This document shows, one piece after another, positions 59,401 through 64,000 of a DNA stretch of 64,000 nucleotides. The translations under genes were made by a program, and so were the position numbers. The notes under the pieces were generated by a model. The model was not told the origin of the DNA and searched no databases. It worked only from the letters and a program-made list of their open reading frames with translations. Position 1 is the stretch's first letter, and every line of letters begins with the position of its first letter. Source of the DNA: Manihot esculenta (Eukaryota; Streptophyta; Magnoliopsida; Malpighiales; Euphorbiaceae). The stretch is taken from contig NC_035173.2 of assembly GCF_001659605.2 (NCBI RefSeq), positions 9,877,065-9,941,064 of the forward strand, read 5' to 3'.

Positions 59401-59793
59401 CAATTTGTAAAGACACAACGCGGTCCCGCGGGCCGCGTCCTCCTCTTGCCACCAGGAAGGAACCTAGCCTACCTCGTTCCACCGTCAGATATTTCAACTC
59501 TGACATGTCAGCTATTAAGTGGTCACCACACGTTATTGAATTAACACCTAATTTTTAATATATAAAAAAATTCCTCCGTTTACCCGTGGGCAAATCTTAA
59601 CAAAGAAGGGAGCACCGCGGAACGTCTCTTTCTCCCTCTTTCTTCTCTCTACGCTAAAAAATAAAATAAATTTAAAAACTAAATAATAATAAAAATCCAT
59701 CGATCTCTATTCTTAGCCCATTTCCTCTTCCTATATTCTCTATTCTTCAATTCTCATCTCGCATTTCTCTCAACAACAAATCTTACCAACAAA
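59401..59793 (+). promoter_or_regulatory. Promoter and leader of the PRA1 gene
   Basis: A TATA box TATATAAAAAAA lies at 59559-59570, about 225 bp before the ATG, so the leader is about 200 nt. A pyrimidine-rich patch (59625-59652, tctctttctccctc) and another CT-rich stretch near 59710-59770 are typical of plant core promoters and leaders. A near-perfect GC palindrome CGCGGTCCCGCGGGCCGCG lies at 59419-59437 in AT-rich surroundings. Confidence 0.6.
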
Positions 59794-60465
59794 ATGGCTT
59801 CACCGTCTCCTCCGGTTCTCCCCATCTCTAATTCCCAGCCTTCCAATGCCGCCTCAGCCGCATCAGCCCAGTCGCAGCCTCCCATCGCTACTCCAGCCTT
59901 CCGCGCCTTCATCAACCAAATATCTGACTCTGTCCGCCATGGCATTTCCCAGCGTCGCCCCTGGGCGGAACTCGCCGATCGTTCCGCCTTCTCCAAGCCT
60001 GAATCCTTGTCTGAGGCCGCCCTCCGTGTCCGTAAGAATTATTCCTACTTTCGTGTCAATTACTTGGCCGTTATTGCCCTCATCTTGGCTTTCTCTTTGC
60101 TTTCGCATCCCTTGTCACTCTTGCTCCTTCTTGGTCTTTTGGCCGCTTGGCTATTTCTTTATCTTTTCCGCCCTTCTGATCCGCCTCTCGTCCTCTTCGG
60201 CCGTACATTCACCGATCGTGAAACCCTCGGGTTGCTCATTGTGGTTAGCGTGGTTGTGGTTTTCCTCACGAGTGTCGGATCTGTTCTCATATCGGCTCTC
60301 ATGGTGGGATTGGCTATTGTTTTTGCTCATGGTTCGTTTAGGGTGCCTGAAGATCTTTTCTTGGATGAGCAAGAGCCTGTTGCTACTGGATTCCTGTCAT
60401 TCCTTGGGGGTGCCGCCTCCAATGCCGCTGCGGCCGCTGCTCCTGTCGTTGCTGCCCGCGTTTAA
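59794..60465 (+). CDS. PRA1 family protein (prenylated Rab acceptor), single exon
   Basis: A 223-residue protein of the PRA1 family, membrane proteins of the ER-Golgi-endosome system that bind prenylated Rab GTPases and take part in vesicle traffic. A Ser/Pro/Ala-rich cytosolic N-terminus (1-35) is followed by the conserved RRPWAEL and RVRKNYSYFRVNY region (about 54-90). Two hydrophobic hairpins (about 91-127 and 143-180) surround the short loop FRPSDPP, and an acidic segment (EDLFLDEQEP) and an Ala-rich tail complete it. Length is normal for the family. The start has a good plant context (AACAAAATGGC). No intron, as is usual in plant PRA1 genes; most like the PRA1.B group, from memory. Confidence 0.95.
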   Translation: MASPSPPVLPISNSQPSNAASAASAQSQPPIATPAFRAFINQISDSVRHGISQRRPWAELADRSAFSKPESLSEAALRVRKNYSYFRVNYLAVIALILAFSLLSHPLSLLLLLGLLAAWLFLYLFRPSDPPLVLFGRTFTDRETLGLLIVVSVVVVFLTSVGSVLISALMVGLAIVFAHGSFRVPEDLFLDEQEPVATGFLSFLGGAASNAAAAAAPVVAARV

Positions 60466-62520
60466 GATTTGATGTGATTTACGGGATCGAGAAATCAATA
60501 TAGTACTCTCTTGATTAATTCAAGTTTTTAGCTTTTGGTGGACATAATAAATACAAATTCCATAATTTTGAAGCGTTTTCATTTAAAATTAGGGGGAAAT
60601 TTGATAAAATTTGTATGGATCTATGATGTTTAGTATGAAATTCTATATTATATTCTTGAGTCTATAAAGTTTTCAATTCTTAGGATGTATTTTGATGGTA
60701 CAGGCTGTAATTGATTTACATATCGTAACAATAAATTCTTTTTTTTTTCTTTGATCTCTTTTCTGTATTTTGTGTAAGCAAGTCTTGGATGAATGATACA
60801 TATTTCTGTGCAACTCTTGAATGACTAATACGTTTTCAAGCCTTTTAATACGCAGTGCTGGAGATGCTCAATTTATTTGATGATAAATTGAGACGAATTA
60901 AACTATTATTAGAGTGATTTGCAGCTCTGTTTTGGTTTCACCGAAAGCAGCTGAATGATAGAAATTGGGCTGTTGATGCTAAATTTGTAAGTAGCAAATA
61001 GATGCAACTCAATATTCATATTTTTTATGCTATGGCAGAGGTTTCAATTTGCATCCATCATATGCATGGGAGATTAAAGGTTTTGTTGAAGATCCTTGAA
61101 TCAAATATGAATTTGATGTCAATACTTGCATAGATTTGGAAGAAACGAATGAAGTTTATGTTGGTTGAGATCCCTACTTTCTAGTTTTCCTGCTCTAATT
61201 GAGGTTATACGCATTATAACTCTATATTACTTTGTGCATTTATTGTGTTTTATTTATCATGCACATTAGATCATAATTTTTTCCTTTGCATAAGCAGATT
61301 TTCATGAAAATAGATGAGTATTTTGCTGGATTCAATCACATTACATGCTGCAATGGGGTTAGCTGGCCTTGTTTTTGCTGATACTAGTACTTGCAAGCTA
61401 AAGTAGTTAAGCAGTTATATGACCATGTTAATTGCAAGGTCAAAAAGTTTTAATCTCCCCTTTTGATTTGTGGTCATTGATGGTCAAATTTGTGGTCTTA
61501 CTGTTCCATCATCCATGGGGCTGATAATGATTTCCTCTGGCTATAAAGAGACTTCCGTGTTTATGTTGTTGATTTATTCAACACTGCAAAAAGGTGAGGT
61601 GGTATATGTCCTCATGACCATATGTGTTGGTTATCAGTATGCTGCTTAGCATCATTTTGTATTGATGAATGGTCAACAGCAGAGTAATTTACATGAAATA
61701 TATAAAGGACAGATATCATTCTTTCACCATTCACCATAAATCATACCGTTCTAAATTTGTTTCTTCTCGAATATTGCAGACAAGTGAGGTGCCTGAACCA
61801 CAGAAATCACTGGCATACTTGTTTTGAAACTTATTGTGGTGCAGCCAGCCACATACAAAATGCTACACGTTTGAGATTGAGATTTGAGACTTTCAATGTC
61901 ATCTTCTGCATCTTATGAAGCTTATTATTTGTAATGTTTTTCCCTCAGGGAGTGGTTTTTTCTCTTTTTGAATAACTTTAATTTATGAATCGAAAAAAAA
62001 AAGAAAAAAAAATTGTTAGGTACTTGTTTAGAGTTTAATTTATATTTTGCTTAATCGAAACCGTGCATGTGGAGAAGAAAATACTTGTGTTCAATTGCAG
62101 CATGAAGACTGGAGGCAATGTTAAGTATCAGCTGAGATGTCATTATGCATTGAACAGATACACACTGTCTATTGTATAGCTCAAATTACAAGATAATGGT
62201 ATATTTTCATCTTCTTGTGTTTTTTGGGGGGGTCTATTTTTTTTATCCTGATTATGTTTTTATGGATGTTACAGCCAATTTAAAAAGGGTACAAGTTTGT
62301 ACCCTTGAAGGATACAAAGTATCGTATGACTTTCCATATTTGTATTGACTTTGATGGGAAATGAAAAAATTTCCATATTTGTATAGACTTTGATGAGAAA
62401 TGAAAAAAATATATATATATGAATAAAATTAAGAATAATAAAGATTTCATTAAAAATGAAATTATGCTATTTGTCTTTTTTTTATGAATAGATGTATTTT
62501 TTTTATTAAATTATTAAATT
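60466..62520. other. Downstream region of the PRA1 gene
   Basis: Contains the 3' untranslated region (AATAAA-like sites at 60546-60550 and 60729-60735). The rest has no convincing coding frame. A T-rich and a TA-rich run lie near 62400-62420. Confidence 0.45.
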
Positions 62521-62534
62521 TTAATATGTTGAGA

Positions 62535-62590
62535 CTGATAGGGCTCGAGCCAGCAATTTAAGCCTGATTTGACCAATTGAACTACGATTC
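62535..62590 (-). other. tRNA-like sequence with A and B boxes
   Basis: The minus strand reads TAGTTCAATTGG (A-box-like), then after 21 bases GGCTCGAGCCC (B-box-like). Spacing is about 11 nt shorter than in a real tRNA and no acceptor stem was found, so this is at most a tRNA-derived fragment or a SINE head. Confidence 0.25.
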
Positions 62591-62639
62591 TGAGAAAATG
62601 CAATAAAGTGCATGGTGATATCTGAGATCCAGAGAAATA

Positions 62640-64000
62640 GGGTTTTTACAATGGGCTCTGTAAAACTTAGAAAAAGCTTAAACATAGAGAGGAGTATTTC
62701 TCCTTTTATATGTTTCCTTTTGTCTGCTAGTGACGTGTCAACAGAACGAGTATCATTAGACCACCTGTCCCTGCTACGCTGATACGGACATACGAGGGAA
62801 TCAGATCTCTGCCCCATGCGTAACGGCCTCTGATTCTCTCTGTGCGCGTGTAGGCGGGTCTACGAGGCGGATGGATGAATCCTTCTTCGGGTTTCGGGCT
62901 GGGCCGGAAGATAGGAACAAAGCTGGGCCCAAATGGGATCGGCCCGAGGTGCAGTGAAGACGAGGCCGGCCTGGTGGAGAAAGCCAGATGAAGCCCGGTT
63001 GTGAGGCTGAGCGGGCTGGACTCAGTTCGCGTGAGTGGCTTGAGGATTCCTAAGTAATGGGCTATTTTCATGGGCCTGGCCCTAGACTGGGGTGAGGTGA
63101 GCCCAAAGGTCATCAATTACCCCTTTACCTTCTCGGCAGCTATTGCCCCAACTGTCGAGGGGGTAAACCCCTAGAATCATTATGACCGCGCCTGTTTGTA
63201 TTCAGCTTGCCCTTTCATCTTATCGTGACTTGTAGCTTTAAATCTTCTCTGTCTTTTTTTTCTATTTTTAGCTTTTCTCTACTCTTTGTGCACACTGTTA
63301 TCTTCACTTTCCAGTATGCTATCTTTCCGGTATGCTTTCTTTCCTTTCTGGTGAATAGCCTTTAAGGATTCTGATGCCGCTAGCCTAGGGTATAAAGTCG
63401 CCCTGTTTCACGTTAAAAGCTCAGCCTCTGGCTATATATTACTAACATTTCCTTCTCATCCTTGGGATCCTTAACGGAACAGCGAGATCTCTCTTTTCGA
63501 TCTTCCTTCCTCTTGTTCAATCGATCTCCCGAAAGATGCGGGTTTAGTTTTCTTTGTTGTGTGGAAGGGGTATGGTTTGCTCTTACCTTGCTCCAGCTCG
63601 GGATTCCATGCCGAGCTCTCGAGGTTCCGAATCTTCAAGGCTGTACATCAGTGTCAAGTCAGTCTCAGCTGCTCTAATTGTTCGAACTCTCAGGTCCTCT
63701 CGGACTTTGAGATCAATCGAGGACTTCAGGTCGACAGGAACAAAGCCTGCCCCACCTCCTGATGATGCCTTTCCACATATGTTTCAGGATATTGAAAGTT
63801 TAACCTACAAGCATATAAGTAATGACAATACATCAGGGTCTTCGTTTGAATTAGGAAGCAGGGGTAATCTGCTAAAATTAGTCCAACGTAGTATGTGTGT
63901 AGGTTCGCAATTTTCACTTGTTCCATTGCTCTTCAAAATGCCTCGCTGGTTTTCCTGGGTGTGCACGAGTGTATCGTGCATCACACTTGGGCTTAGGTTT
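62640..64000. repeat. Repeat-like segment continuing past the window end
   Basis: The GC content rises (62740-63130) with gggctgggccgg and gggcccaaatgggatc phrases typical of plant LTRs. A TATA-like motif lies on each strand: acatataaaagg (minus, near 62705) and ctatatatta (plus, 63432-63441). A frame on the minus strand at 62727-63116 has no recognised domain. Probably LTR-retrotransposon DNA, incomplete here. Confidence 0.35.

Noticed and set aside
62535..62590. A functional tRNA gene
   Set aside because: A- and B-box-like motifs are present, but the spacing is too short and no acceptor stem or anticodon arm can be drawn.
62727..63116. 129-residue minus-strand frame as a protein gene
   Set aside because: It lies in LTR-like repeat DNA, has no recognised domain and its start overlaps repeat phrases.

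Overview
The window is nuclear DNA from a flowering plant, probably a eudicot. The evidence is AT-rich intergenic sequence, spliced genes with GT-AG introns (and one GC-AG intron), a nuclear-type tRNA-Ser, and nested LTR retrotransposons of the plant Tekay/Del and Athila types. The repeat families suggest Euphorbiaceae (for example a cassava relative), but that rests on impression only and no search was possible.

Layout. (1) 1-2043 and 21744-23100 are an old repeat-like sequence split by a retrotransposon nest. (2) 2044-21738 is a Ty3/gypsy chromovirus on the minus strand (element 1, TSD CACCT). A younger relative (element 2, 8206-18134, TSD ACTGT) has inserted into its gag. Both have tRNA-iMet primer sites, polypurine tracts, TATA boxes in the LTRs and long gag-pol frames broken by single stops. 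(3) 23220-29200 holds diverged tandem repeats, a tRNA-Ser(UGA), a LINE fragment with a 165-bp tandem duplication, and a five-exon DHHC protein S-acyltransferase gene on the minus strand. (4) 30185-39130 is a stack of decayed elements: an Athila-type element (plus strand) interrupted by a 542-bp TRIM (TSD TTTGC), fused to a plant-mobile-domain pseudogene that is itself split by a 2.4-kb solo LTR (TSD CATAT). (5) 39742-40506 is a non-autonomous hAT-like transposon with an 8-bp duplication. (6) 40515-57560 is a very AT-rich region with three copies of a small two-exon gene for a secreted eight-cysteine peptide. Copy 1 is on the plus strand, copies 2 and 3 on the minus strand, and copy 3 is truncated next to a copia gag remnant. 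(7) 59400-60465 is a single-exon PRA1-family gene with a recognisable promoter. (8) 62521-64000 is a repeat-like, GC-richer segment with TATA-like motifs in both directions.

The likely functional host genes are the S-acyltransferase (membrane protein lipidation), the PRA1 protein (Rab/vesicle traffic), the tRNA-Ser and two intact cysteine-rich peptide genes. They do not form one pathway. The most unusual signal is the cysteine-rich family: eight cysteines with a CxxxxDC start, followed by a conserved carboxy-terminal tail (GKLG-R/H-LK-Y/F), with duplicated flanks in inverted and direct orientation. The most instructive structural signals are the dated order of insertions given by perfect target-site duplications, and the palindromic TTCGGCGGCCGAA arrays inside the long LTRs, which have visibly gained and lost units between two LTRs of one element.
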